Shown: positions 7,581 through 16,436, counted from the first letter of the stretch. The stretch: DNA of 64,000 bases from an uncultured Acetatifactor sp. (GCA_910583845.1 CAJUAB010000003.1:159105-223104); one strand, 5' to 3'. Numbers and translations are program-made. The notes: a model not told the origin generated them from the letters alone.

Positions 7581-7871
7581 TTATGCCTCGTCCTGTCTGA
7601 CGACTAAGTATCTGATGACATTGTCCATAATGCGGACACGGCTCTCGATCTCCGCAGGCACCGTGGGCTCTGCGTCAAATCTGATGAAGTAGTAGAAGCC
7701 TTCCTTCATCTTCTGAACCTCATAAGCAAGCCTCTTCTTGCCCCACTCATCCACCTCTGTGATGGTACCGCCAAATCTCTCCACGAGAGCCTTGCACTTC
7801 TCAATAATCTGTGCTCTCTCCTCGTCCTCGATCTTAGCGCTGACAACAACGGCTAATTCGTACTTGTTCAT
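7581..7871 (-). CDS. rpsF: 30S ribosomal protein S6
   Basis: Small-subunit protein that forms a heterodimer with S18, 96 residues. It starts MNKYELAVVVSAKI and contains WGKKRLAYEVQKMKEGFYYFIRF, the family core. The open frame extends upstream to 8033, but the ATG at 7871 has AAGGAGG placed 8 bases before it and agrees with family length. First gene of the rpsF-ssb-rpsR operon; a hairpin lies in its leader. Confidence 0.97.
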   Translation of the reverse strand: MNKYELAVVVSAKIEDEERAQIIEKCKALVERFGGTITEVDEWGKKRLAYEVQKMKEGFYYFIRFDAEPTVPAEIESRVRIMDNVIRYLVVRQDEA

Positions 7872-7896
7872 TAAAGTTACCTCCTTCTGGTCTCTG

Positions 7897-7916
7897 GCCC
7901 CCGCCTCACCGGGAGC
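7897..7916 (-). promoter_or_regulatory. hairpin in the rpsF leader
   Basis: In the transcript, GCTCCCG pairs with CGGGGGC around the loop GTGAGG, about 25 nt before the rpsF start. Several phyla carry an S6:S18-binding leader motif in front of rpsF; this could be that element, but I cannot confirm its conserved bulge by eye. Confidence 0.35.
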
Positions 7917-7942
7917 AAGGAATTCATATATCACAGCTATCC

Positions 7943-7971
7943 ATGATAGCATACTGTTTCCCGAAAAGCAA
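7943..7971 (-). promoter_or_regulatory. sigma-A promoter of rpsF-ssb-rpsR
   Basis: On the minus strand TTGCTT (7971-7966) and TATCAT (7948-7943) are separated by 17 bp. The -10 box matches five of six bases, and the -35 box only three. The predicted leader is about 65 nt. Confidence 0.5.
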
Positions 7972-7986
7972 GCAGAAAAATGTAAT

Positions 7987-8163
7987 TCACTGAATGATCT
8001 CTTTGACATTCTTCTCCAGCAGCCGCCTCGCAATCATAATCTGATGTCCGCAGCCCCTGCATTTCAACCGGAAATCCGCCCCCACCCGGAGCACCTCCCA
8101 TTCCCTGCTGCCACAGGGATGCTGTTTCTTCAATTTCAGAATATCTCCTATATTAATGTCCAT
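7987..8163 (-). CDS. DUF951 family protein
   Basis: A 58-residue protein of the DUF951 family found widely in Firmicutes, function unknown. Visible features are LKKQHPCGSREWEVLRVGAD, then LKCRGCGHQIMIAR, with a CxxC pair that may bind metal. ATG at 8163 is chosen over one at 8184 because GAGG lies eight bases upstream of it. It lies upstream of rpsF on the same strand with about 16 bp between its stop and the rpsF -35 box, so it appears to be a separate unit. Confidence 0.8.
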   Translation of the reverse strand: MDINIGDILKLKKQHPCGSREWEVLRVGADFRLKCRGCGHQIMIARRLLEKNVKEIIQ

Positions 8164-8233
8164 CTCATATACCTCACAAGCCATTTTCGTGCCGGTGCGC
8201 CAATCGGGCAGAGCAGCGTCCGGAAATCCGCCC

Positions 8234-9073
8234 TTAAAAATGCCCCACCATGAAATCCTTTACCACGCCCATGAACTCCCTCAGCAGATTGTTGGGCAGC
8301 GTCCAGGGATAGGCACTGGCTGACAGGCCCTGCACATGCTCATAGCCCGCGCCGTCCGCCAGCCGCAGCGCCCGGAACATATGAAAGTTGTTCGTCACCA
8401 GCACCACCGTATTTTCCTGTCTGTTCAGCAGTCTCCCGCTGTACTCCAGATTTTCACGGGTATTGCGGGAGGCTTCCTCCAGCAGAATCCGATCCGGGGC
8501 AATCCCTGCCCCCACCAGATAATCGTACATCCCCCTGGCCTCGCTGACCGGCTCATTGCTGCCCTGACAGCCGGACACAATGGCCACCGTCTCCGGGTTC
8601 TCCCGAAGATAGACCAGCGCCTGATCCAGCCGCCGCCGCAGGGTGTCGCTGGGACCGTCGGTCTTCATCTGGGCGCCCAGAATGACGCAGTAATCCGCTC
8701 CCGGCCGAGCCTTTGCCCCGAACTGCGCAAAAATAAAGCCCTCCACCACCACAAACGCCGTCAAAGCCACGCCCGCCAGAACTCCCCAGCAGATCTTGAC
8801 CCAGCCGGGAATTTTCTCCGTTCTCTGCCCCAGCAGCAAACCGCCCCAGGCCAGCAGAACCAGACCGCCCAGCCCCCAGACCAGGAAGAACCAGGAGCCA
8901 AAGCTCACAAAGAGCAGGATAAAAAGGCAGTACAGCAGGCACAGGCCTCCCAGCCCCAGCAGGATTCCGCCTGCCCGGACGCTGGCCGGGCACTTTTTTC
9001 CCCGCCGGTATACATAGATGACTCTCTTCGTCTTATTATAAGGGATCAGTTCGTCCCGTCTCCTCTTGTGCAT
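8234..9073 (-). CDS. DUF218 (YdcF/SanA/ElyC-like) membrane protein
   Basis: A 279-residue membrane protein. The basic N-terminus is followed by three or four hydrophobic segments (about 30-115). A C-terminal DUF218 domain then carries VILGAQMKTDGPSDTLRRRL (about 130-150), VSGCQGSNEPVSEA, EEASRNTRENLEYS and VVLVTNNFHMFRA. Members of this fold have been linked to envelope integrity and polysaccharide precursor metabolism, but the reaction is not established. It is monocistronic as far as can be seen and diverges from glgC. Confidence 0.85.
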   Translation of the reverse strand: MHKRRRDELIPYNKTKRVIYVYRRGKKCPASVRAGGILLGLGGLCLLYCLFILLFVSFGSWFFLVWGLGGLVLLAWGGLLLGQRTEKIPGWVKICWGVLAGVALTAFVVVEGFIFAQFGAKARPGADYCVILGAQMKTDGPSDTLRRRLDQALVYLRENPETVAIVSGCQGSNEPVSEARGMYDYLVGAGIAPDRILLEEASRNTRENLEYSGRLLNRQENTVVLVTNNFHMFRALRLADGAGYEHVQGLSASAYPWTLPNNLLREFMGVVKDFMVGHF

Positions 9074-9198
9074 AATGCCCTCCTCAGAATATTCTATATT
9101 CTACTATAACAGAAAAACACAGCCGCCTCAACCATCAAAATACGATTGATTTCTTAAATTTTCTATAAAAAAGTATTTTGTTTTTTTGGTTTAGGTAC

Positions 9199-9227
9199 TT
9201 GTTTATATTGTCCAGAAATGCTAATAT
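9199..9227 (+). promoter_or_regulatory. possible glgC promoter
   Basis: TTGTTT and TAATAT are separated by 17 bp in the AT-rich gap before glgC. Match to consensus is modest (three and four of six). Confidence 0.35.
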
Positions 9228-9284
9228 ATAACAAAGTGTGATATGCAATTTACACCAAAAAAGTATCAAAGAAGGAGAATCCGT

Positions 9285-10493
9285 ATGGCAAAAGAAATGA
9301 TTGCAATGATTCTGGCTGGCGGACAGGGCTCCCGGCTGTATGCCCTGACACAGAAGCTGGCTAAACCTGCAGTTCCTTTTGGCGGAAAGTATCGAATTAT
9401 CGACTTCCCCTTATCTAACTGCGTCAACTCAGGGATAGACACTGTTGGTATCCTGACCCAGTACCAGCCCCTGGTACTGAATGAATATATTGGCAATGGA
9501 CAGCCTTGGGATCTGGACCGCCTCTATGGCGGCGTACATGTGCTTCCTCCCTATCAGCAGGCGCAGGGCTCCGATTGGTACAAGGGCACGGCCAACGCCA
9601 TCTATCAGAATCTGTCCTTTATCAAGCGTTATGACCCGGAGTATGTAATCATTCTGTCCGGCGATCAGATCTGCAAGCAGGACTACAACGATTTTCTGCA
9701 ATTTCACAAGGAAAAGGGTGCTGAGTTTTCCGTGGCGGTCATGGAAGTACCCTGGGATGAGGCCTCCCGCTTCGGCCTGATGGTTGCCGACGAGAACGAC
9801 AAGATCACGGAGTTCCAGGAGAAGCCCAAGAAGCCCAAGTCCAACCTGGCCTCCATGGGCATCTACATATTCAACAGGGACGTGCTGGAGAAATATCTGA
9901 TTGAGGACGAGGCTGATCCCAACTCCTCCAACGACTTCGGCAACAATATCATCCCCAACCTGCTGCGGGACGGCCGCCAGATGTACGCCTACCACTTCAA
10001 CGGATACTGGAAGGACGTGGGAACCATCTCCTCTCTGTGGGAGGCCAATATGGAAATCATGGACCCCGAGACCTCCGGTATCAATCTGTTTGACGAGAGC
10101 TGGAAGATATACAGCCGCAACAGCGGCATGACCGGTCACAAGGTGGGGGCCAACGCCGTGGTGGAAAATTCCATGATTACTGACGGCTGCCGCATCAACG
10201 GTCACGTAAAACATTCCATCCTCTTCTCGGGGGTGAAAGTCGAGGCCGGCGCCACCGTGGAAGATGCCGTGGTGATGGGGGGAAGCGTGATTCATGCCGG
10301 TGCCACCGTCAGACACTGTATTGTCGCAGAGAATGCCGAGATCGGCTTCAACGCCGTGGTAGGCGCCATGCCGGAGAACGATGAGAACGGCGTGGCCACT
10401 GTGGGCCCCGGTGTACACATCGGCGCAAGAGCCCTGGTGGGACCTAAAGCCATGGTAGAAAATGATGTAAAGGATGGTGAATCACAATGGTAA
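9285..10493 (+). CDS. glgC: glucose-1-phosphate adenylyltransferase
   Basis: Makes ADP-glucose from glucose-1-phosphate and ATP, the committed step of glycogen synthesis; 402 residues. The N-terminal nucleotidyltransferase motif GGQGSRLYALTQKLAKPAVP is at about 12-31, with the sugar-phosphate residues in IIDFPLSNC and FQEKPKKPKSNLASMGIYIF. A C-terminal left-handed beta-helix begins at about 300 (repeating V-G-A-x-V steps). The ATG at 9285 is preferred to one at 9243 because AAGGAG precedes it and homology starts there. It overlaps glgD by seven bases (ATGGTAA), so the two are translationally coupled and probably form the GlgC-GlgD heteromer known in Firmicutes. Confidence 0.96.
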   Translation: MAKEMIAMILAGGQGSRLYALTQKLAKPAVPFGGKYRIIDFPLSNCVNSGIDTVGILTQYQPLVLNEYIGNGQPWDLDRLYGGVHVLPPYQQAQGSDWYKGTANAIYQNLSFIKRYDPEYVIILSGDQICKQDYNDFLQFHKEKGAEFSVAVMEVPWDEASRFGLMVADENDKITEFQEKPKKPKSNLASMGIYIFNRDVLEKYLIEDEADPNSSNDFGNNIIPNLLRDGRQMYAYHFNGYWKDVGTISSLWEANMEIMDPETSGINLFDESWKIYSRNSGMTGHKVGANAVVENSMITDGCRINGHVKHSILFSGVKVEAGATVEDAVVMGGSVIHAGATVRHCIVAENAEIGFNAVVGAMPENDENGVATVGPGVHIGARALVGPKAMVENDVKDGESQW

Positions 10494-11638
10494 ATACGAA
10501 TCTGGATGCCCTGGGCATTATTTTCCCCAACAGCTATGACAACCAGGTTCCCGAGCTGGTAAGCGAACGTCTGATGGCTTCCATTCCCTTTGCGAGCCGT
10601 TACCGCATGATCGACTTCCTGCTGTCCAGCATGGTGAACTGCGGCATTGACAATATCTCCGTAATTGTGCGCAAGAACTACCGTTCCCTGATGCGTCACC
10701 TGGGCTCCGGCCGCGAGTGGGATCTGACCCGCAAAAACGGCGGCCTGAACATTGTGCCTCCTTTCGCGGAGAAAACCGTGAAGGTATACAATGGACGGGT
10801 GGAGGCCCTGGCCAGTATTCTGGAGTTTCTGAAAGTACAGCGCGAAAAATATGTGGTGATCTCCGACGCCAACATTGTGGCTAATTTTGATTTCAACGCC
10901 ATGATTGACGCCCACGTGGCCAGCGGCGCGGATGTGACCATCGCCTATAAGAGAGAAGAGATTCCCTATGGATTCATGAATCTACAGCCCACTCTGACCA
11001 CGGATCTGTATTATACGCTGGAGATGAACGGAGAAAACCATCGCGTGACCCAGATCAAGACCAATCCCAAGGAGCACGGGCCTCAGAACTTCTCCATGAA
11101 TATCTATCTGATCGACCGGGAACTGCTGATCGAGCATATTGCCAACGCTTATGCCCACGGTTTCAGCTATTTTGAGCGGGATATCCTGGCTCCTCAGCTG
11201 AACGAGCTGAATGTGTGCGGCTATGAGTACACCGGCTACACCGCGCGGATCAGTGACAAAAACAGCTATTTCAATGAAAATATGCGCCTGTTGCAGGACG
11301 AGAACCTGAGCGCCCTCTTCGACCGTTCTCCCATCTACACCCGGGTGCGCGACGACAACCCCACCCGCTATATCGGCAGGTCCAGAGTCAGGAACTCCAT
11401 GGTGGCCGACGGCTGTGTCATCGAGGGCGAGATCGAGAACTGTGTGCTTTTCAGAGGCGTCAAAGTAGGACGCGGTTCCGTGGTAAAGAATTGTATCCTG
11501 ATGCAGGACACCACAATTATGAACAATGTGGAAATGGAATATGTCATCACCGACAAGGAAGTGACGATCTCCACCGGCAAGGAACTGAAAGGAAACGATA
11601 CTTTCCCCGTGTTCATTCCGGCCTACAAGGAAATCTGA
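10487..11638 (+). CDS. glgD: GlgD, regulatory subunit of ADP-glucose synthase
   Basis: 383-residue paralogue of GlgC. It keeps the overall fold (YRMIDFLLSSMVNCGI, beta-helix from about 280) but lacks the catalytic GGxGxRL loop: its start reads LGIIFPNSYDNQVPEL. In characterised Firmicutes GlgD is inactive alone and activates GlgC. It overlaps the glgC stop and is followed by a 13-bp stem terminator at 11659-11689. Confidence 0.95.
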   Translation: MVNTNLDALGIIFPNSYDNQVPELVSERLMASIPFASRYRMIDFLLSSMVNCGIDNISVIVRKNYRSLMRHLGSGREWDLTRKNGGLNIVPPFAEKTVKVYNGRVEALASILEFLKVQREKYVVISDANIVANFDFNAMIDAHVASGADVTIAYKREEIPYGFMNLQPTLTTDLYYTLEMNGENHRVTQIKTNPKEHGPQNFSMNIYLIDRELLIEHIANAYAHGFSYFERDILAPQLNELNVCGYEYTGYTARISDKNSYFNENMRLLQDENLSALFDRSPIYTRVRDDNPTRYIGRSRVRNSMVADGCVIEGEIENCVLFRGVKVGRGSVVKNCILMQDTTIMNNVEMEYVITDKEVTISTGKELKGNDTFPVFIPAYKEI

Positions 11639-11658
11639 TCCGATACAAAAGTTGACAA

Positions 11659-11689
11659 ATGACCGGGCAAAACCTGTTTGCCCGGTCAT
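11659..11689 (+). terminator. terminator after glgCD
   Basis: A perfect 13-bp stem, ATGACCGGGCAAA with its complement, around a five-base loop, 20 bases after the glgD stop. The T tract is weak (ATTCTG). Confidence 0.65.
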
Positions 11690-11695
11690 ATTCTG

Positions 11696-11826
11696 ATATG
11701 CGGGACTCTGTTGAATGTGTTTGTCAGCATATTCACGGAAAGCTCTCTGATTCAAGTCAGGACGGCTTTTCACGGCCTGACTTGAATCTCCGGGCTGTGA
11801 GATTTCCGGGAATATGCGGGACTCTG
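11696..11826. repeat. structured palindromic element with 15-bp direct repeats
   Basis: The 15-mer ATATGCGGGACTCTG occurs at 11696-11710 and again at 11812-11826. Between them lie nested inverted repeats: an outer pair (11727-11741 with 11803-11817, 14 of 15 matching) and a perfect inner 13-bp pair (11749-11761 with 11776-11788). The right direct repeat overlaps the outer arm. It could be a small non-autonomous element, a structured leader of the sirtuin gene, or a non-coding RNA. I see no second copy in the window. Confidence 0.6.
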
Positions 11827-11845
11827 AATAAGAAAGGAAACTCTC

Positions 11846-12577
11846 ATGTCCAAAGAAACAGATCGCTTTATCCAGATCATCAAAGAGAACGACCACATTG
11901 TCTTTTTTGGCGGTGCCGGAGTCTCCACCGAGAGCGGTATTCCGGATTTCCGCAGTGTGGACGGGCTGTACAACCAACAGTATGATTATCCGCCGGAGAC
12001 CATCCTGAGCCATAGCTTCTACCGCAAAAACCCCGGCGAATTTTACCGCTTCTACCACAACAAAATGCTCTTCCCCGATGCCCGTCCCAACATGGCCCAC
12101 CGGATGCTGGCACGTCTGGAGGAGCTGGGCAAGCTGGATGCCGTCATCACCCAGAATATCGATGGCCTCCACCAGGCCGCGGGAAGCAGGAAAGTCTATG
12201 AGCTCCACGGCTCCGTGCTCCGCAACTACTGTGAAAACTGCCGGGCTTTTTACGATCTCGCCTATGTGATGAACGCGGAAGGAGTGCCCCATTGCAGCAA
12301 ATGCGGCGGGCCGGTCAAACCGGATGTGGTACTCTATGAGGAGGGACTGGACCAGAACACCATAAACGGCGCAGTCAAGGCCATCAGCCAGGCCAGGGTA
12401 CTGATCATCGGCGGAACTTCTCTGGCTGTCTATCCCGCCGCCGGACTCATCGACTATTTCCAGGGAGAACACCTGATTGTGATCAACATGTCCCCCACCC
12501 CCAGAGACCGCTATGCGGATCTGTGCATCCAGGAGCCCATCGGCCAGGTGTTCGGCGCGCTGGAAAATGTTTTATAA
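11846..12577 (+). CDS. cobB: NAD-dependent protein deacylase (sirtuin)
   Basis: Removes acyl groups from lysines using NAD, 243 residues. The Rossmann motif GGAGVSTESGIPDFR is at about 22-36, TQNIDGLH at 102-109, catalytic His121 in ELHGS, and a zinc ribbon at Cys129, Cys132, Cys150 and Cys153. IGGTSLAVYPA and the VINMSPTP strand complete the NAD site. AAAGGAAA precedes the ATG. The gene meets trkA tail to tail and the two stop codons abut (TTATAA). Confidence 0.95.
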   Translation: MSKETDRFIQIIKENDHIVFFGGAGVSTESGIPDFRSVDGLYNQQYDYPPETILSHSFYRKNPGEFYRFYHNKMLFPDARPNMAHRMLARLEELGKLDAVITQNIDGLHQAAGSRKVYELHGSVLRNYCENCRAFYDLAYVMNAEGVPHCSKCGGPVKPDVVLYEEGLDQNTINGAVKAISQARVLIIGGTSLAVYPAAGLIDYFQGEHLIVINMSPTPRDRYADLCIQEPIGQVFGALENVL

Positions 12578-13948
12578 ACAAAAAATGTCGTTCAGCGTAT
12601 TCAGTCCGTGGCCCCTCTTGCTGATCACCACCACCCGGTCCCCGGACTGAATGCAGCTGTTGCCGTCGGGAATAAAAACCTGCCCCTGGCGGATGATCAT
12701 AGCCACCAGAATGTCCTTTTTCAGCTTGAATTCCGGCTGTCTGAAAGCAACTCCCAGCTTTTTACAATTGTCATAGGCAATAAACTCTATGGCCTCCGCC
12801 GCCCCTCCGGCCAGCTGGTACAGACACTGGATGTCATTGCCCTTGGCATTGTGTACGGTAACGTTCTTGACAAAGCTCATAACATGGTCCGCCGAAATCA
12901 CCGCCGGGGAGATGGTGATATCCATGTTGACCTTATTCAGCAATTTCTCATACGCGGTGGCATTGACCCGGGTAATCACGGACTCCACGCCGCAGGACCA
13001 GGCAAACAGCGAGATCACGAGGTTCGCGTCATCGCTTCCCGTCAGGGATACACAGACATCCGCTTTGTTCATCCCCTCCTCCAGAAGCACATCCGCGTCC
13101 ACACCGTCCGCATGGCTGATCTCCGCCTGCGGGAGAAGCTGTGCCAGTTCCTGGCAGCGTTTTCTGTCATTCTCCAGTATGGTGACGCTTCTCTTATTCT
13201 CCAGCAGCTTCCGGGCCAGATAATAAGCTACGGTGCCGCCGCCCACCAGCACTACCCGTCTGGCCGGTTTATGCGACAGTCCCAGCTTCATGATGATCTG
13301 TGAAATAGCAGTGTCCGCTGTGATGATGCCCACCACATCCCCGGGCTGTATCACGAAATCACCCTTGGGTATATAGAGCTTCTCCCCTCTGGACACGGTG
13401 GCCACCAGCATATCCGTGCCGAAGAAACTTTTCACTTCTCTGAGGGGCAGGCTGCCTCCTGGAATAATATTTTTGTCCATATTGATCCGGATAATCGTGG
13501 CCACATCGCTGAAATAAGCGTCTGCCTTGACCTTCCCCGGCATGCCGATCTGACGATACATCTCATGAGCCGTGTCCAGCTTGGGATTGGTGATGCAGTC
13601 AATCTGGAAGGCCTGGGCGAAATAATCCTTATCTCCCGAAAGCTCCGGCCTGTGAATCCGGGCCACCGTATAGCGTGTGCCGCAATTTTTGGCAACCATA
13701 CATGCCATCAGATTGATCTCATCCACTGGGGACACGGCAATCACAACATCCGCCGTGGACGCTCCCGCCTGCATCAGGATCTCTTTGGACGCGCCGCTGC
13801 CGCAGACGCCGCTGACGCTGTAGAGATTCGTGACCTCTTCCACCCTCTCCTTGTCGCAGTCGATTACCACTGTGTCATGTCTTTCCGCCGCTATCCGCTG
13901 AGCCAGCAGAGTTCCTGTCTGCCCCAGCCCCACAATAATAATTTTCAT
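12572..13948 (-). CDS. trkA: TrkA-type potassium transport regulator (two RCK domains)
   Basis: Cytosolic NAD-binding regulator of cation transport, 458 residues. Two repeats are clear: RCK-N with GLGQTGTLLAQRI and an acidic IDCD at the end of the second strand, then a second Rossmann unit beginning VVLVGGGTVAYYLA at about 225. Each is followed by a TrkA_C-type segment, as seen in GDVVGIITA and SGDRVVVISKRG. A TrkH channel is not in the window. Instead the gene sits 42 bp after a CPA1 antiporter on the same strand, so it may regulate that antiporter or act on a TrkH encoded elsewhere. Confidence 0.92.
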   Translation of the reverse strand: MKIIIVGLGQTGTLLAQRIAAERHDTVVIDCDKERVEEVTNLYSVSGVCGSGASKEILMQAGASTADVVIAVSPVDEINLMACMVAKNCGTRYTVARIHRPELSGDKDYFAQAFQIDCITNPKLDTAHEMYRQIGMPGKVKADAYFSDVATIIRINMDKNIIPGGSLPLREVKSFFGTDMLVATVSRGEKLYIPKGDFVIQPGDVVGIITADTAISQIIMKLGLSHKPARRVVLVGGGTVAYYLARKLLENKRSVTILENDRKRCQELAQLLPQAEISHADGVDADVLLEEGMNKADVCVSLTGSDDANLVISLFAWSCGVESVITRVNATAYEKLLNKVNMDITISPAVISADHVMSFVKNVTVHNAKGNDIQCLYQLAGGAAEAIEFIAYDNCKKLGVAFRQPEFKLKKDILVAMIIRQGQVFIPDGNSCIQSGDRVVVISKRGHGLNTLNDIFCL

Positions 13949-13990
13949 CTGTTTTTCTCCCAGTTTTAGTTCCGCAGGCTTCCCTGCTGT

Positions 13991-15313
13991 TTAAGTTCCG
14001 CAAGCTCCGCCGACATCCTGCTGCCGTTCGCTCTGCCGTCTGACGCGCCGGGCCTTATGCTGTTCGATCAGCTGGTAGCCCTTCTTTACCGTCAGTCCCT
14101 GGACCACCACCGTAAACAGGATGGTCACATAAGCCGTGTTCAGCACCACCAGATATACCTCCTGACTCAGAAGCTCCCTGGTACTCATGGCCAGGGCCAG
14201 AGACAGTCCGCCCTTCAGCGCACTCCAGGTCATCAGTGACACAAATTCCATCATACTGTAGCTGCTGGGGATTTTGTGCTTGCCCAATAGCACACTGGAC
14301 AGGGCCACCCCGGCAAAACGGGACAGAATCACCGCTGCCACAGACACCGGCACAATAAAGAATATATGGGAGCTGATATGTACATTCAGCACCGACAGCC
14401 CGATCATTACAAACAGAACGGCATTCAGGATATTGTCCAGGATCTCCCAGAAGTCCACATACAGATTGTGGGGATCGTATACTTCCCGCTTCCGTTCCTG
14501 TGCCCCCATCACATAGGCAAAATACATACCGCACACCACCGAGGCGATGACTCCTGAAAACCCGAAATGCTCGCAGACCGCGTACACCAGCGCCACATCC
14601 AGCACACTGATCAGGATCTGCCGCACCGGCTCCCTCGTCAGCTTCATCAGCTGCCCCAGAAGAAAGGATACGGCCAGCGCCACAACCAGCGCGCCCACCA
14701 CCTCCTTGAGCATCACCACCAGAAAATTGCTCTCGCCGCTGTGCCCCACGATACTCTTGAAAAATACAAAGAGCGCCACGCCCGTACCGTCGTTAAAAAG
14801 AGATTCGCTCTCGATAACGGATGTCACATTCTTGGACAATCCCAGCTTGTTCAGGATGCCGGTGGCCGCTATGGGATCTGTGGGGGACACAATACATCCC
14901 AGCAGGATGCACAGCCATATATCCACCGGCACTTGAAACAGCCTGGCCGCCCCCCAGAATAGAGCGCCGTACAGCAAGGAGGAAATCACCGTCGTCAGCA
15001 GCGCCAACAGACTGATGGCTTTCAGATTCTGTCGGAATTTCCGCAGATTCACCTTACTGGCCCCGGCGAACAGCATAAAGCACAGCACAGTATCCAGCAG
15101 GTACGCCTCAAACTCAAAGCTGGCGATCTGATGCAGGGGCTCCGACAGAGATTCCCCGGGCACCAGCATGTCCACAAGCAGCAGAAGTACGCTGATTACC
15201 AGTGAGAAAAGAACCAGCGATATATCGCTCTGCAAGTGAATCCATTTTTCATTGACCAGGCCGATGCCCACGATAAAAATTAATATGACAATCACAAAAC
15301 CCATAACGCTCAT
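13991..15313 (-). CDS. CPA1 family sodium/proton antiporter
   Basis: Membrane exchanger of monovalent cations and protons, 440 residues with about 12 hydrophobic segments. The family signature VSPTDPIAATGIL is near residue 140 and the FNDGTGVALFVF motif follows. A short charged tail ends the protein. ATG at 15313 is chosen because GGAGGAG precedes it; the frame stays open to 15355. The downstream trkA gene on the same strand suggests a shared function in ion and pH balance. Confidence 0.9.
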   Translation of the reverse strand: MSVMGFVIVILIFIVGIGLVNEKWIHLQSDISLVLFSLVISVLLLLVDMLVPGESLSEPLHQIASFEFEAYLLDTVLCFMLFAGASKVNLRKFRQNLKAISLLALLTTVISSLLYGALFWGAARLFQVPVDIWLCILLGCIVSPTDPIAATGILNKLGLSKNVTSVIESESLFNDGTGVALFVFFKSIVGHSGESNFLVVMLKEVVGALVVALAVSFLLGQLMKLTREPVRQILISVLDVALVYAVCEHFGFSGVIASVVCGMYFAYVMGAQERKREVYDPHNLYVDFWEILDNILNAVLFVMIGLSVLNVHISSHIFFIVPVSVAAVILSRFAGVALSSVLLGKHKIPSSYSMMEFVSLMTWSALKGGLSLALAMSTRELLSQEVYLVVLNTAYVTILFTVVVQGLTVKKGYQLIEQHKARRVRRQSERQQDVGGACGT

Positions 15314-15382
15314 AATGTCTCCTCCCCGCAACAGACCCATGAAAAAAAGCCCCAATCGCCGTCTACAATCAAGGCTTCCTCC

Positions 15383-16258
15383 CTATTTCTTTCTCCTGCC
15401 CCGCTTTTTCAATCTCATTTTTTCCCAGACTGACAGCACAATCAAGCCCGCTCCCAGCACGGCAGAGAACATCCCCAGAAGCAGAAGCATATCGCCCACA
15501 GGGGCAAAAAACAAGTCCATCACATTGCTCCGCATGTTTACGGCTCGGTTTACCGCGTCCGCCAATAGCTCACAGGCCGCCGCCGCCACACAATCCAGAA
15601 CACCAAGCGCCAGAAGCGCCGTGCCGTAGATTCTGTGCCCGCTGAAGCTGCGCCCGTTCAGAAACCACAGGCCCACACATCCCCCCGCTGCCAGCAGCGC
15701 CGCCAACGCCAGAAACCAGTCGGACAGGAGCGCGCCCGCCAGACCGAATATCCCCGGCTTATTTTCGCGGTAATGATCCAGAATAAATCTCTCATCCAAC
15801 CCCAGATTGTCCCACAATATTTCATACCGCTCCATGTCTTCGGCGGTGACATTATACCCTAAGTCCCGGCAGATCTCCTCCCTGCATGTCTCTTCCAGCG
15901 CAGCGATATCCGCGAAGTCAACACGGCCCTTTCCGTTTTTTTTCAGCAAGTCTTCGCGATAATCCCGTATTTTTGCCGCAATGAAATTTCTGGTGTAATC
16001 CGCATCCAGCAGATTAATGGCCCCCTGCTCCTCTATACCGGGAGTCTGCACCATCACCACAAAGAACTGCGCCATGGACATGCGGTCTGCGATCTTTGTG
16101 ATCTGCATCTGAGAAAGCTCCCACTCTGTCGCCAGGGTTTCAATGGCCTCATCCCGCAGTCCATAACGGAGGCTTCCGGCAAAACTGCCTGTCAGGCCGA
16201 TCAGGCACACAAATATACTAAAAACAATCGTACTTACTGTTCTCTTTCTGTGGTTCAT
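15383..16258 (-). CDS. membrane protein of unknown function
   Basis: A 291-residue protein I do not recognise. An N-terminal signal or membrane segment (about 7-28) is followed by a soluble, charged extracytoplasmic region of about 140 residues. Four hydrophobic segments (about 170-275) and a basic tail (KKRGRRKK) complete it. The topology suggests an extracytoplasmic sensor-like domain anchored in the membrane. It lies just downstream of the tRNA pair and upstream of the antiporter on the same strand. Confidence 0.75.
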   Translation of the reverse strand: MNHRKRTVSTIVFSIFVCLIGLTGSFAGSLRYGLRDEAIETLATEWELSQMQITKIADRMSMAQFFVVMVQTPGIEEQGAINLLDADYTRNFIAAKIRDYREDLLKKNGKGRVDFADIAALEETCREEICRDLGYNVTAEDMERYEILWDNLGLDERFILDHYRENKPGIFGLAGALLSDWFLALAALLAAGGCVGLWFLNGRSFSGHRIYGTALLALGVLDCVAAAACELLADAVNRAVNMRSNVMDLFFAPVGDMLLLLGMFSAVLGAGLIVLSVWEKMRLKKRGRRKK

Positions 16259-16322
16259 TATGATCCTTCTCTACTCTCTCCAATATCGTAGCAATACCAA
16301 AACGCATTATCAGAGCTATCGT

Positions 16323-16350
16323 AAAAAAGGACCCCGAACTTGCGGGATCC
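16323..16350 (-). terminator. terminator after tRNA-Cys
   Basis: On the minus strand GGATCCCG pairs with CGGGGTCC (one G-U) and six T follow. It lies just past the tRNA-Cys 3' end. Confidence 0.8.
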
Positions 16351-16356
16351 CTTAAG

Positions 16357-16427
16357 AGGTGCGAGCCGGATTTGAACCGGCGATAACGGTGTTGCAGACC
16401 GGGGCCTTACCACTTGGCTATCGCACC
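16357..16427 (-). tRNA. tRNA-Cys (GCA)
   Basis: A 71-nt cloverleaf on the minus strand: acceptor GGTGCGA with TCGCACC, D-arm AGCCAAGTGGTAAGGC, anticodon loop with GCA (GGTCTGCAACACC) and T-arm GGTTCAAATCC. CCA is not encoded. Confidence 0.95.
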
Positions 16428-16436
16428 ATACATAAA

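Noticed and set aside
10982..12472. 496-codon open frame on the minus strand
   Set aside because: It lies antisense to glgD and the sirtuin gene, both of which have clear family motifs; it has none.
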